22,669 bases of DNA, from NCBI GenBank assembly GCA_003451785.1, contig DMJL01000094.1:281-22949 (forward strand), in the 5' to 3' direction. This DNA comes from Bacteroidales bacterium. GTDB taxonomy: Bacteria > Bacteroidota > Bacteroidia > Bacteroidales > UBA7960. Numbering within the stretch: position 1 is the stretch's first letter; the number at the start of each line of letters is the position of its first letter. This document shows positions 1-7,215 of the stretch, piece after piece. The position numbers and the translations under genes were made by a program. The notes under the pieces were generated by a model, which worked only from the letters and a program-made list of their open reading frames with translations, was not told the origin of the DNA and searched no databases.

Positions 1-252
1 TTGATTTACCAAAGTAGAACTACTCCTCTTCACATTTAGGATGAGCAATACCGACAGTTTTTATCACCCGATTGGAGCGATGATATTTTTGTACAATCTG
101 AATACTGAAAGTACCACTACGATTTCTGTTTTTTCGAATAAACAAAGACAAAACATCACCGCATGACCCAAAATGCAAAAAATAAAACGCTAAGTGCTTG
201 ATTATCTATATGGAAATTTTAGAGCGTTCACATCGTGCACAAAACAGGAAAG
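1..252. other. intergenic stretch with no recognisable gene
   Basis: All frames are closed by frequent stops and I recognise no protein remnant, RNA gene or promoter consensus here. The stretch is AT-rich and ends at the MITE-like element. A short inverted repeat (AACGCT at 186-191, AGCGTT at 223-228) is too small to interpret. Confidence 0.5.
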
Positions 253-376
253 CAGATTGTCCGAAAAAAAATGTAGTTTTGCTCATAGTAGTGTGTTTTT
301 AGTCAAGCAAAACTACTGATAAAAGGTAGCCAGGCTGCCATAGTCTGGCTCCTTTTACATTTTTATCGGACAACAG
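253..376. mobile_element. MITE-like element or insertion-sequence remnant
   Basis: The ends are imperfect inverted repeats. TTGTCCGA at 257-264 followed by an A-run and ATGTA matches the reverse complement of 357-373, which ends in TCGGACAA. Two nested hairpins lie inside. One has a perfect 11-bp stem (273-283 with 306-316). The other (321-333 with 345-356) pairs AAAAGG/CCTTTT and AGCCAG/CTGGCT with one bulge, followed by a T-rich tract like a terminator. The right end (351-376, inverted) matches the sequence at 22410-22433, where a hairpin also lies just inside the end. There is no coding capacity, so it would be non-autonomous or a remnant. I see no convincing target-site duplication. Confidence 0.55.
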
Positions 377-381
377 TAAAT

Positions 382-1587
382 ATGAATATGCGAAAAGTAT
401 TTGTTTGCGACGCCATTAGAACGCCCATAGGAAAGTACGGCGGTGGATTATCGGCCATAAGACCCGACGATCTTGCTTCCATGACAATAAAAACCATTGC
501 TGCACGAAATCCTTCAATTCCCTTATCGGCTTACGACGATGTTGTGTTTGGTTGTGCCAATCAGGCCGGCGAAGACAATCGAAATGTGGCGCGAATGGCA
601 TTGCTGTTGGCGGGCTTTCCCGAAACGGTTCCGGGAGTTACCATCAACAGGCTTTGTGGTTCGGGGCTCGATGCAGTAGGAATAGCAGCCAGAGCCATAG
701 TGGCAGGGGAGGCCGAAGTAGTAATTGCTGGCGGAGTGGAGAGTATGTCGAGGGCACCATTTGTGATGGACAAGGCTGCTGAACCATTTTCCCGAAATGT
801 GAAACTCTACGACACAACTTTGGGTTGGCGGTTTGTAAACAAGGAAATGGAAAAACGATTCGGCACAGAGGCAATGTTTGAAACAGCCGAAAACATAGGT
901 TCACAATTTGGCATAAGTAGGGTAGATCAGGATAGGTTTGCTTATTGGAGTCAGGAGAAAGTAGCCAATGCTCAGAAAAATCAATGGTTTGTCAATGAGA
1001 TTGTGCCCGTAGCGATCCAACAACCCAAAGGCGACCCAGTAGTGTTCGAAAAGGATGAGCATCCACGATTGGTCTCAATTGACAAACTTGCTGCCCTAAA
1101 GTCTATGCGGGTGGGTGGGACGGTAACACCCGGAAACGCTTCGGGATTAAATGATGGAGCGGCGGCTGTGCTGATTGCATCTGAAGAAGCAGTTTTGAAA
1201 TATGATCTTCAACCAAAGGCCATATTGTCGGGAATGGCTGTGGCAGGCGTGCATCCGTCAACTATGGGATTGGGACCTGTGCCTGCTACGCAAAAAATAC
1301 TCCAACGGCTTCAGATGAGTCTCAATGATTTTGATATAATTGAAATCAATGAAGCATTTGCAGTACAAGTGCTGGGCTGCACCCGATCGTTGGGCTTGGA
1401 CGATAACGATCCCAGAATTAATCGTTTGGGAGGTGCTATTGCATTGGGGCATCCCTTAGGAATGAGCGGCGCACGATTGATAACTACTGCCATAAACCAA
1501 ATACAATTGTTTGACCTTAAAAAAGCATTATGTACCATGTGCATAGGAGTAGGGCAAGGCATTGCATTGGTGCTCCAAAAATGCTGA
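382..1587 (+). CDS. thiolase (acetyl-CoA C-acyltransferase, 3-oxoadipyl-CoA thiolase-like)
   Basis: Thiolase-family enzyme of the cytoplasm that cleaves a 3-oxoacyl-CoA with CoA or runs the reverse condensation. The 401-residue length is normal for the family. The nucleophile Cys92 lies in RLCGSGLDA, the NEAF motif is at 323-326, His357 in GHPLGMSGAR, and the second catalytic Cys387 in CIGVGQG. The segment around residues 57-100 (GCANQAGEDNRNVAR) is most like PcaF/PaaJ thiolases of aromatic degradation, but no other such genes are nearby, so the substrate is uncertain. The ATG lies only 5 bases after the MITE end. An alternative ATG at 388 would also give the usual N-terminus (MRKVFVCDAIRTPIG). 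The insertion has therefore replaced or supplied the upstream region. It reads away from the rest of the locus and is probably monocistronic. Confidence 0.92.
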   Translation: MNMRKVFVCDAIRTPIGKYGGGLSAIRPDDLASMTIKTIAARNPSIPLSAYDDVVFGCANQAGEDNRNVARMALLLAGFPETVPGVTINRLCGSGLDAVGIAARAIVAGEAEVVIAGGVESMSRAPFVMDKAAEPFSRNVKLYDTTLGWRFVNKEMEKRFGTEAMFETAENIGSQFGISRVDQDRFAYWSQEKVANAQKNQWFVNEIVPVAIQQPKGDPVVFEKDEHPRLVSIDKLAALKSMRVGGTVTPGNASGLNDGAAAVLIASEEAVLKYDLQPKAILSGMAVAGVHPSTMGLGPVPATQKILQRLQMSLNDFDIIEINEAFAVQVLGCTRSLGLDDNDPRINRLGGAIALGHPLGMSGARLITTAINQIQLFDLKKALCTMCIGVGQGIALVLQKC

Positions 1588-1783
1588 CTAGAGTGTCAAT
1601 GTGGGTTCCTTCTTCATGTAAATAGGCGATTACATATTAGAGTCTGCAAATTCCTTTAGTCTAATGAATACAGTTCTCCAATTGCAATCGTTTGGCAAGG
1701 TCAATTGTATTGGATTGGCTTGCAGGCTCGTTTGCGTTCGTAAAATGGTCAATTTCCTAAGAAATGAATTTATAAGGAACGCA

Positions 1784-2467
1784 TTAGCCTGTATCGGCTA
1801 TTTTTCTAAGTCTGTCCAAATCCAAAATTGTCAATAATTTTCCGTCCATATCTATTAGCCCATCATCTTTAAACTTCTTGAGCAATCGGATAATGGATTC
1901 GGTTGACATTTTGGTTAATTGTGCCAATTCCTGACGGGACAAAACCAAATTGAAGCTATTGCATTTAAAAATCTTTTCCGATAGGCAAATGAGAATATCT
2001 GCCAGCCTACCATACAGCTGCTTGGTTGAGATGCAATAGAATCTTCCATAGACTTGCTGCAGGTGAGCACTTACCAATTTCAGAACATCGTTGGCAAACA
2101 GAATGTTTTTGGATAATAATTCTCGGAAGACTTTAATATCTATTAGTGCAACTTCTGTGTTAACATACGCTTTGGATGAGTATGGAAACATTCCATTGGT
2201 GTTGGCTACTACCGAAAGGGCAATAAAATTGCCTGGAGGTATAATGTTTACTACCAAAACATCATCGCATCCTTCAATAAAGGCATTGGCGAGTCCCTCT
2301 TTTACCAAAATGATATAGGGAGCTAATGTTCCAAGGCGACAAATAGTTTCGCCCTTCTTATAACGAATAGTTACCATATTCTTTTGCAACTCATCCATCT
2401 CATCTAATGTGAGGTTTTGGAAAAGTTCAACTCTTGAGTCACTAACTGTACAACTTGTGTACTTCAT
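1784..2467 (-). CDS. Crp/Fnr family transcriptional regulator
   Basis: A 227-residue protein with an N-terminal cyclic-nucleotide-binding-type beta-roll (about residues 20-125), a dimerisation helix (about 126-160) and a C-terminal Crp-type helix-turn-helix (about 177-200, LSRQELAQLTKMSTESIIRLL). Cysteines are at 6, 43, 67, 145, 161 and 169. This is not the N-terminal four-Cys arrangement of FNR, so a classical oxygen-sensing 4Fe-4S cluster is not supported. The ligand cannot be read from the sequence; haem/NO, redox thiols or none are all possible for this family. It is divergent from the rhodanese/molybdoenzyme operon and shares a 430-bp intergenic region with it, so control of that operon is the simplest inference. 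Confidence 0.92.
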   Translation of the reverse strand: MKYTSCTVSDSRVELFQNLTLDEMDELQKNMVTIRYKKGETICRLGTLAPYIILVKEGLANAFIEGCDDVLVVNIIPPGNFIALSVVANTNGMFPYSSKAYVNTEVALIDIKVFRELLSKNILFANDVLKLVSAHLQQVYGRFYCISTKQLYGRLADILICLSEKIFKCNSFNLVLSRQELAQLTKMSTESIIRLLKKFKDDGLIDMDGKLLTILDLDRLRKIADTG

Positions 2468-2897
2468 AAAAAATAAGTTATTACCTAAACTTGACTAATA
2501 ATATTTGAAAAACACAGAAGAGCCAACCTTGTACATGAAAAACGATTCGACGCATAAGGTTTTTTTGACTGAATTAAACCCAATAAAATCTTATTTATAT
2601 GCTGATAGGTGGAGCGACCACAATACAACCCAGACCGACAGGCTTTCTTGATTCAAAAATAATACAAAAACGGTCATCTATGTCAAAATAAAATATGATT
2701 TAGGTCATGTTTAAATAAATTGTAAAACAATTTTTAAGTTGCCCTATTCAAACGGGTGTTAAGGTTTTTTATAATTATTTGCCTTGACCTTTGCAAGAGT
2801 TGATAAACTTTTAACAACGAAAAATTTCTTTAGTAAAATTTTAAAGCATCATTTCGCAACCTTTCAAAGTAATTTTTAATTTAAAAAAACCATTATC
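2468..2897. promoter_or_regulatory. divergent intergenic region with palindromic candidate operator
   Basis: This 430-bp AT-rich region separates the Crp/Fnr gene from the operon beginning at 2898 and should carry both promoters. I found no close match to TAnnTTTG on the plus strand; the nearest is TAATTATTTG near 2772, which has two extra bases. That would fit an activator-dependent promoter. The clearest palindrome is AAATTG-N5-CAATTT at 2717-2733, with 6-bp perfect arms. Smaller ones are TTGATTCAA (2648-2656) and CTTG-N7-CAAG (2783-2797). None fits the FNR consensus TTGAT-N4-ATCAA. Which of these binds a regulator is unproven. Confidence 0.4.
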
Positions 2898-3869
2898 ATG
2901 AAAAACAATCTATTTGTAATCTTTTTGTTTCTGTTACTTCCTTTGGCACTTTTTACAGGTTGCAGGGGTGAAACAGCAGATGTAAACAAGCACCAAATTT
3001 TGGCAGATCATTTGCGCACCTCAGGTTTGGATTTACCTACTATGCACACAACCGGCTGGGTGGTACCTGCTACTACTCTGCACGCAAATCTTGCGGCTTA
3101 TTATATTATTGACATACGGCTTCCTGTAGATTTTGCAGCGGGTCGCATTCAAGGAGCTGTAAATTCTACAATGGCTAATGTTGTAACCACTGCTCGCAAT
3201 GCACAAACTGCCGGCCAGCTTACAGGACGGGAGATTATTGTAGTTTGCTACACAGGACAGACAGCGGCATTTGCAGTTGCAGCACTTCGCCTCAGCGGTT
3301 TTCCCACAGCCCGTAATTTAATGTGGGGTATGAGCTCGTGGAACAGCACACTTGATCGTTGGACTCCGCGCATAGCCAACCTTACCCATGCAAATATTGT
3401 AACTCCGCCAAACTTTGCTGCCAATGTAGAATTTACCAATAGACCCATTGTAACAAGCGAATCAAATGATCCGGTAGTAATTCTTCGTGAGAGGGTACAA
3501 GCTGTTCTCAATGAAGGCCTTCGCGGTGTAACTGCTGCTGAAGTATTAGCAAATCCTGGTAATTTCTTTATTAACAACTACTGGTCAGCTCAAGCTGTAA
3601 CCGAAAATGGAAACAGGCATATTGCTGGGGCCTTCCGCATCTTGCCACTTACATTGGCCAACAACGAAATCCGTTTCTTGGATCCATCCAGGGCAATAGT
3701 TAACTACTGCTTCACTGGCCAAACATCTGCTGCCGTGGCATTCTATCTAAGGGTTTTGGGTTACGATGTATATAGCTTCATGTTTGGTGCAAACTCCATG
3801 TGGAACACCGCTATGACTGCAAACAGATGGCCCATCACTCCTACCAACAACTTCCCATTGGTGCAATAA
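2898..3869 (+). CDS. double-rhodanese lipoprotein (sulfurtransferase)
   Basis: A 323-residue lipoprotein. The N-terminal hydrophobic stretch ends in a lipobox (ALFTGC, Cys22), so it should be lipid-anchored in the periplasm or outer membrane. Two rhodanese-like domains follow. The first spans about residues 45-155 with loop CYTGQT (Cys117). The second spans about 195-310 with loop CFTGQT (Cys271). Both keep the single persulfide-forming Cys at the start of a six-residue loop of C-x-x-G-x-T form. Rhodaneses carry sulfane sulfur as Cys-persulfide between donors such as thiosulfate or polysulfide and an acceptor. It is the first gene of the operon and a paralogue of the product at 6074-7150, sharing the TGQT...LR-LGYD pattern in the second half. 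The donor and acceptor are inferred from context only. Confidence 0.85.
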   Translation: MKNNLFVIFLFLLLPLALFTGCRGETADVNKHQILADHLRTSGLDLPTMHTTGWVVPATTLHANLAAYYIIDIRLPVDFAAGRIQGAVNSTMANVVTTARNAQTAGQLTGREIIVVCYTGQTAAFAVAALRLSGFPTARNLMWGMSSWNSTLDRWTPRIANLTHANIVTPPNFAANVEFTNRPIVTSESNDPVVILRERVQAVLNEGLRGVTAAEVLANPGNFFINNYWSAQAVTENGNRHIAGAFRILPLTLANNEIRFLDPSRAIVNYCFTGQTSAAVAFYLRVLGYDVYSFMFGANSMWNTAMTANRWPITPTNNFPLVQ

Positions 3870-3878
3870 CAAATTGAT

Positions 3879-3917
3879 TGCAACACAGGTGGATACTAAC
3901 ATTTCGCCTGTGTTGCA
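3879..3917 (+). terminator. intercistronic hairpin (attenuator or partial terminator)
   Basis: TGCAACACAGG (3879-3889) pairs perfectly with CCTGTGTTGCA (3907-3917). The stem extends two more pairs including one G-U. ATGTTTTAAAATT follows, so the T-tract is weak. It lies 9 bases after the stop of the lipoprotein gene and about 80 bases before the porin start. It may reduce read-through or stabilise the upstream mRNA, allowing unequal expression within one operon. Confidence 0.6.
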
Positions 3918-3998
3918 TGTTTTAAAATTAATTTTCATTAGCAATTTATGAAACTGGGTTACGCCCGTTTTTTTCATAATGGAAAAAAAAGAAATATT

Positions 3999-5042
3999 AT
4001 GAAGTGCATTAAGATTTTAGCTTTAGCATTGGCTTTTATCGCAGTAAGCGTACAGCCTGCTCAATCTCAAGGTTGTGCAGCACCTGCCGCTGATGGTGGC
4101 ATCACAGTTTTTGGTTTTCTCCAACCCCAGTTCGAAACCCGCTTCAATAGCGATAATACCGAACAGTCATTCACCTTCAACCGAGCAAGAATTGGAGTAA
4201 CAGGAACGGTACCTTACGATTTTTTGTATTATGTTGTATTGGAGACTGGTCCGATCTTTTTTAACGATGCGCCCTTCTTGTTAGATGCCTTTATCACCTA
4301 TCAAAGATTTAGTTGGGCACAAATATCCTTAGGGCAGTTTAAATCGCCATTCACATTAGAGATGAGTACGGCCTGCCACTCTCTGAATACTATTTTCAGG
4401 AGTCAGGCTGTAAATAACTTGGTAAGTCCTGACCGCGATCTGGGTCTGATGGTTTCCGGGCGGTTGTTTAGCGACAGGTTTTTCTATAGCGTTGCCCTTA
4501 CCAATGGAACCGGAAGAGGATTGCGCGACAACAACAACAGCAAAACTTTCCATAGCCGAGTTCAAGTATCCCCTCTACATTTTCTCACATTGGGTGGCGG
4601 TATGCAATACGGAGCGCATCCACCTGCTGCAGATGGCGTTACTACAGATGATACCCGATTCAGATGGGCTGCAGATGTGCAATTCAATTTTAGAAATCTA
4701 TCGTTGATCGGCGAGTATGTTTCCGGACAAGATAAAGGTTCCTTTGTGATTAGCCCCGGATGCGGTATTCCACCCGAAATTATTACCGGCGACCTTAATA
4801 GGAGCGGCTTTTATTTCACTGCAATGTATCGCACACCGTGGAATATTCAGCCAGTATTTCGCTATGAAAATTGGAATACCGACCTTAGCGCACCCAATGC
4901 AATTGAGCATACAATGGTATTTGGGTTAAACTATTGGTTCAATGAATGGACCCGCCTGCAAGTTAACTATCTGTACAGAGCAGAAGAACGATTGGAGATT
5001 TTTAACGATGAGTTTATTGTACAACTGCAGGTTGTTTTTTAA
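3999..5042 (+). CDS. phosphate-selective porin O/P family outer-membrane protein
   Basis: I chose the ATG at 3999 because it begins a standard signal peptide (MKCIKILALALAFIAVSVQP, cleaved near AQSQ). The frame is open upstream to an ATG at 3948, but that would add 17 atypical residues. The mature protein of about 320 residues is a beta-barrel. It opens with FGFLQPQFE, has the family-typical FNRARIGVTG near the N-terminus and LGQFKSPFTLE near residue 110, and ends in an aromatic-rich strand with terminal Phe (IVQLQVVF). OprO/OprP-type porins pass anions such as phosphate or polyphosphate. Its position between two rhodanese genes suggests that it admits an anionic sulfur compound such as thiosulfate, polysulfide or tetrathionate, which is inference. 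The pore lysines cannot be judged from sequence alone. Confidence 0.82.
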   Translation: MKCIKILALALAFIAVSVQPAQSQGCAAPAADGGITVFGFLQPQFETRFNSDNTEQSFTFNRARIGVTGTVPYDFLYYVVLETGPIFFNDAPFLLDAFITYQRFSWAQISLGQFKSPFTLEMSTACHSLNTIFRSQAVNNLVSPDRDLGLMVSGRLFSDRFFYSVALTNGTGRGLRDNNNSKTFHSRVQVSPLHFLTLGGGMQYGAHPPAADGVTTDDTRFRWAADVQFNFRNLSLIGEYVSGQDKGSFVISPGCGIPPEIITGDLNRSGFYFTAMYRTPWNIQPVFRYENWNTDLSAPNAIEHTMVFGLNYWFNEWTRLQVNYLYRAEERLEIFNDEFIVQLQVVF

Positions 5043-5097
5043 TTTCATCCTTTAATTTTACGATTCAAAGCATTTAAACACCTAAAAGTCTGTGATT

Positions 5098-5946
5098 ATG
5101 AAGACCTTGTTTTTTTTAACACTTTTGTTAACCTCCCATTTTGCTATGACCCAGAGTCTCATTAACCCTCGAGATGCAGTAAGAATGGTAAATCAGAGGG
5201 GCGTTGTGATTGTTGATTGCAATCCTGTTTCTGATTTTGCCCGCACCCACATTACCAATGCAGTAAACCTCTGGCATGAGGATTTGTATCGTCCAACAGG
5301 TGTAGATGGAATTTTGCGTAGCAACGAAGAATTAGCCCGTATCCTTGGCTCCAAGGGCATTGCCCACAATAGCATTATTCTTCTCTACGATGCAGGGCAT
5401 CAAAGGTTTGCTGGTAGAATTTATTGGATACTTAGGTATTTGGGAGCCACGGATGTACGCATTATCAATGGTGGTATGGGCGAATGGCAGCGCAATCGCT
5501 TGCCTGTTTCGCGCACGCCTCGCCGCATCGTTCCTGCCACTTTCCAAGTTACAGCCAATGCTGCAATCTTTGCAGACATGGCCAGAGTAAGAAGAGCTGC
5601 AACCACTCCAAACATGCTCCTGTTGGATGTGCGCGATGCTGGCGAATTTAGAGGCACAGAAGGTGGTGCTGTTAGAAAAGGACATATTCCTGGTTCTATC
5701 AATTTGCCCCATCAAAGCGTTCTGAATGCCAATGGTACTCTTAAATCCAGAGAAGAACTCCAGCAGTTATTTACTGCTGCCGGTGTTACCCCCAACAGGG
5801 AAATAATTGTTTATTGCGCCGCTTCGGTTAGAGCAGGCATCGTGTATTTTGCCCTTAGGTCAATTCTTAATTACCCCAATGTGAGATTATACGATGGGGG
5901 ATTCAACGAGTGGGAAGCAGATGCAGCTAACCCCGTTAGAAGGTAA
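5098..5946 (+). CDS. secreted tandem-rhodanese thiosulfate/mercaptopyruvate sulfurtransferase (SseA/TST-like)
   Basis: The ATG at 5098 begins a clear signal peptide (MKTLFFLTLLLTSHFAMTQS). The frame also has a GTG at 5092. The 282-residue product has the two-domain layout of TST/SseA. The inactive N-terminal domain (about 22-140) has Asp98 where the Cys would be (LLYDAGHQRFAGR) and the usual GGMGEW. The catalytic domain (about 165-280) has Cys240 in the loop YCAASVRAG, preceded by LLLDVRDAGEFRG and GHIPGSINLP and followed by YDGGFNEWE. Family members transfer sulfane sulfur from thiosulfate or mercaptopyruvate. The signal peptide places this one in the periplasm, unlike cytoplasmic SseA. It is the third gene of the operon. 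The loop CAASVR differs from the classical CGSGVT/CRKGVT loops, so donor preference is open. Confidence 0.88.
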   Translation: MKTLFFLTLLLTSHFAMTQSLINPRDAVRMVNQRGVVIVDCNPVSDFARTHITNAVNLWHEDLYRPTGVDGILRSNEELARILGSKGIAHNSIILLYDAGHQRFAGRIYWILRYLGATDVRIINGGMGEWQRNRLPVSRTPRRIVPATFQVTANAAIFADMARVRRAATTPNMLLLDVRDAGEFRGTEGGAVRKGHIPGSINLPHQSVLNANGTLKSREELQQLFTAAGVTPNREIIVYCAASVRAGIVYFALRSILNYPNVRLYDGGFNEWEADAANPVRR

Positions 5947-5966
5947 CTTGAAAAATTATTGAAGGG

Positions 5967-6009
5967 TCGGTTTCGATGTTTGTTTATCCTATTCAGGCAT
6001 TGAAACCGA
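5967..6009 (+). terminator. intercistronic hairpin between two rhodanese genes
   Basis: TCGGTTTCGATG (5967-5978) pairs with CATTGAAACCGA (5998-6009) over 12 positions, one of them a G-U pair, with a 19-base loop. The sequence after it (TTCTTACAG) is not a strong T-tract. Like the hairpin at 3879-3917, it is better read as an attenuator or mRNA-stability element than a full terminator, because the downstream genes seem to belong to the same unit. Confidence 0.5.
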
Positions 6010-6073
6010 TTCTTACAGTTTGGTTCTTGGAATGAATATGTAGTGAACTTTTTCATTAAAAAAAACTTGACGG

Positions 6074-7150
6074 ATGAAAGCACTTAAAATAGCCCTATTG
6101 ATAATGCTTCCTGTTTCCTTCGTATTCGGGGGTTTATTAGCCCTAGAACGCCAACCTGCTGAAGAAGCATACCCCGTGGAGGAAGTTGTGGAAGAAATCA
6201 ACGAGGTAGCTGTGTTGAAAGAATACTTAGAGACTCAGGACCTATACTTGTTTACGGAGAACCTTGAAGAGGCCTTATCCGTTTCTGCTAATGAAGTTTA
6301 TGAGAATATTGGCAATAGAAAATATCATGTAATTGACCTGCGCAATCCTGAGGATTTCTACCCATCGCATATTGAAGGTGCAGTATTAGTTGAGCAGGCT
6401 GCCATATACGATTACCTAAAATCCATTCCATTGAACTTGATTGATAAAGTTGTATTGGTTTGCTATGCCGGCCAACGGGCAAGCTATATTACTGGTTTGC
6501 TTAGGCTCATGGGAGTAGATAATGCATATTTTCTCAGGTGGGGAATGAGTGCTTGGCAACTTCCCATAGCCCGCGATAATTGGTTGAGAAACCTATCCAA
6601 CGATTATGCGAACCAAATGGCCCTGCCGGTAGCAGCTTCAGAAGGCGTTAATGAGCTTCCCGTGATTTTTACTTTCCAAACCACAGGTAGAGAAATTTTG
6701 AACGCTCGAATTGCCGAACTGTTGCAAGAAGATTTTGCCAATGTGCGCGTAAGGGCGCAGGAACTTATGACCGATCCCGGTCAATTTCAAGTAATAGTTT
6801 CCGACCCTGTTGCCATTAAAGACAACTTTCCCGTACCTGGCGGGAGTATCTGGCTCCCAATGTTTGATAATGCGGCCATTGAAAATAACCTGGCTACTCT
6901 ACCTGCATTCAATCCGATTGTAGTTGCTTCCGTTACCGGCCAAACAGGCGGACTGGTAGCAGCGTTTCTTCGCACTTTGGGCTACGATGCAAGGTTTCTT
7001 TCCGCAGGTGTTAGCACGCTGGCAGTTAATCCATTACGAGAGCAAAATTACAAGGTGTTTTCGCAAGGTGAAATACGAAATTTCCGTACCACCCAAACCG
7101 AACCACCGGACCTTACAGCAGCCCCGGCACGAGCAATTGCTGGTTGCTGA
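6074..7150 (+). CDS. membrane-anchored double-rhodanese protein with degenerate second active site
   Basis: A 358-residue protein. An N-terminal hydrophobic segment (about 5-24) without a lipobox suggests a signal anchor, followed by a Glu-rich linker (about 28-45). The first rhodanese domain (about 62-165) has VIDLRNPEDF, the loop CYAGQR (Cys130) and FLRWGMSAWQ. The second (about 205-325) aligns with the second domain of the lipoprotein at 2898-3869, but its loop reads ASVTGQTGG, with Ser286 where that paralogue has Cys271. The protein has only two cysteines, Cys130 and Cys358, and Cys358 is the very last residue on a Pro/Ala-rich tail. It lies 65 bases upstream of the molybdoenzyme gene. 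I infer a membrane-tethered sulfur carrier or scaffold working next to the reductase. The family placement is secure, the role is not. Confidence 0.82.
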   Translation: MKALKIALLIMLPVSFVFGGLLALERQPAEEAYPVEEVVEEINEVAVLKEYLETQDLYLFTENLEEALSVSANEVYENIGNRKYHVIDLRNPEDFYPSHIEGAVLVEQAAIYDYLKSIPLNLIDKVVLVCYAGQRASYITGLLRLMGVDNAYFLRWGMSAWQLPIARDNWLRNLSNDYANQMALPVAASEGVNELPVIFTFQTTGREILNARIAELLQEDFANVRVRAQELMTDPGQFQVIVSDPVAIKDNFPVPGGSIWLPMFDNAAIENNLATLPAFNPIVVASVTGQTGGLVAAFLRTLGYDARFLSAGVSTLAVNPLREQNYKVFSQGEIRNFRTTQTEPPDLTAAPARAIAGC

Positions 7151-7215
7151 AACCGGTGCTAATTTGAACAGGCGTGAAAAGAGAATATGTTATTATTCAA
7201 TGTTAATATTCAACA

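Noticed and set aside
2783..2797. CTTG-N7-CAAG as an FNR box
   Set aside because: The spacing and half-sites do not match TTGAT-N4-ATCAA, and the arms are only four bases, so chance occurrence is likely in this AT-rich region.
5344..5400. Missing Cys in the first domain of the secreted SseA-like rhodanese as a defect
   Set aside because: An inactive N-terminal domain with Asp in place of Cys is normal for tandem SseA/TST enzymes.
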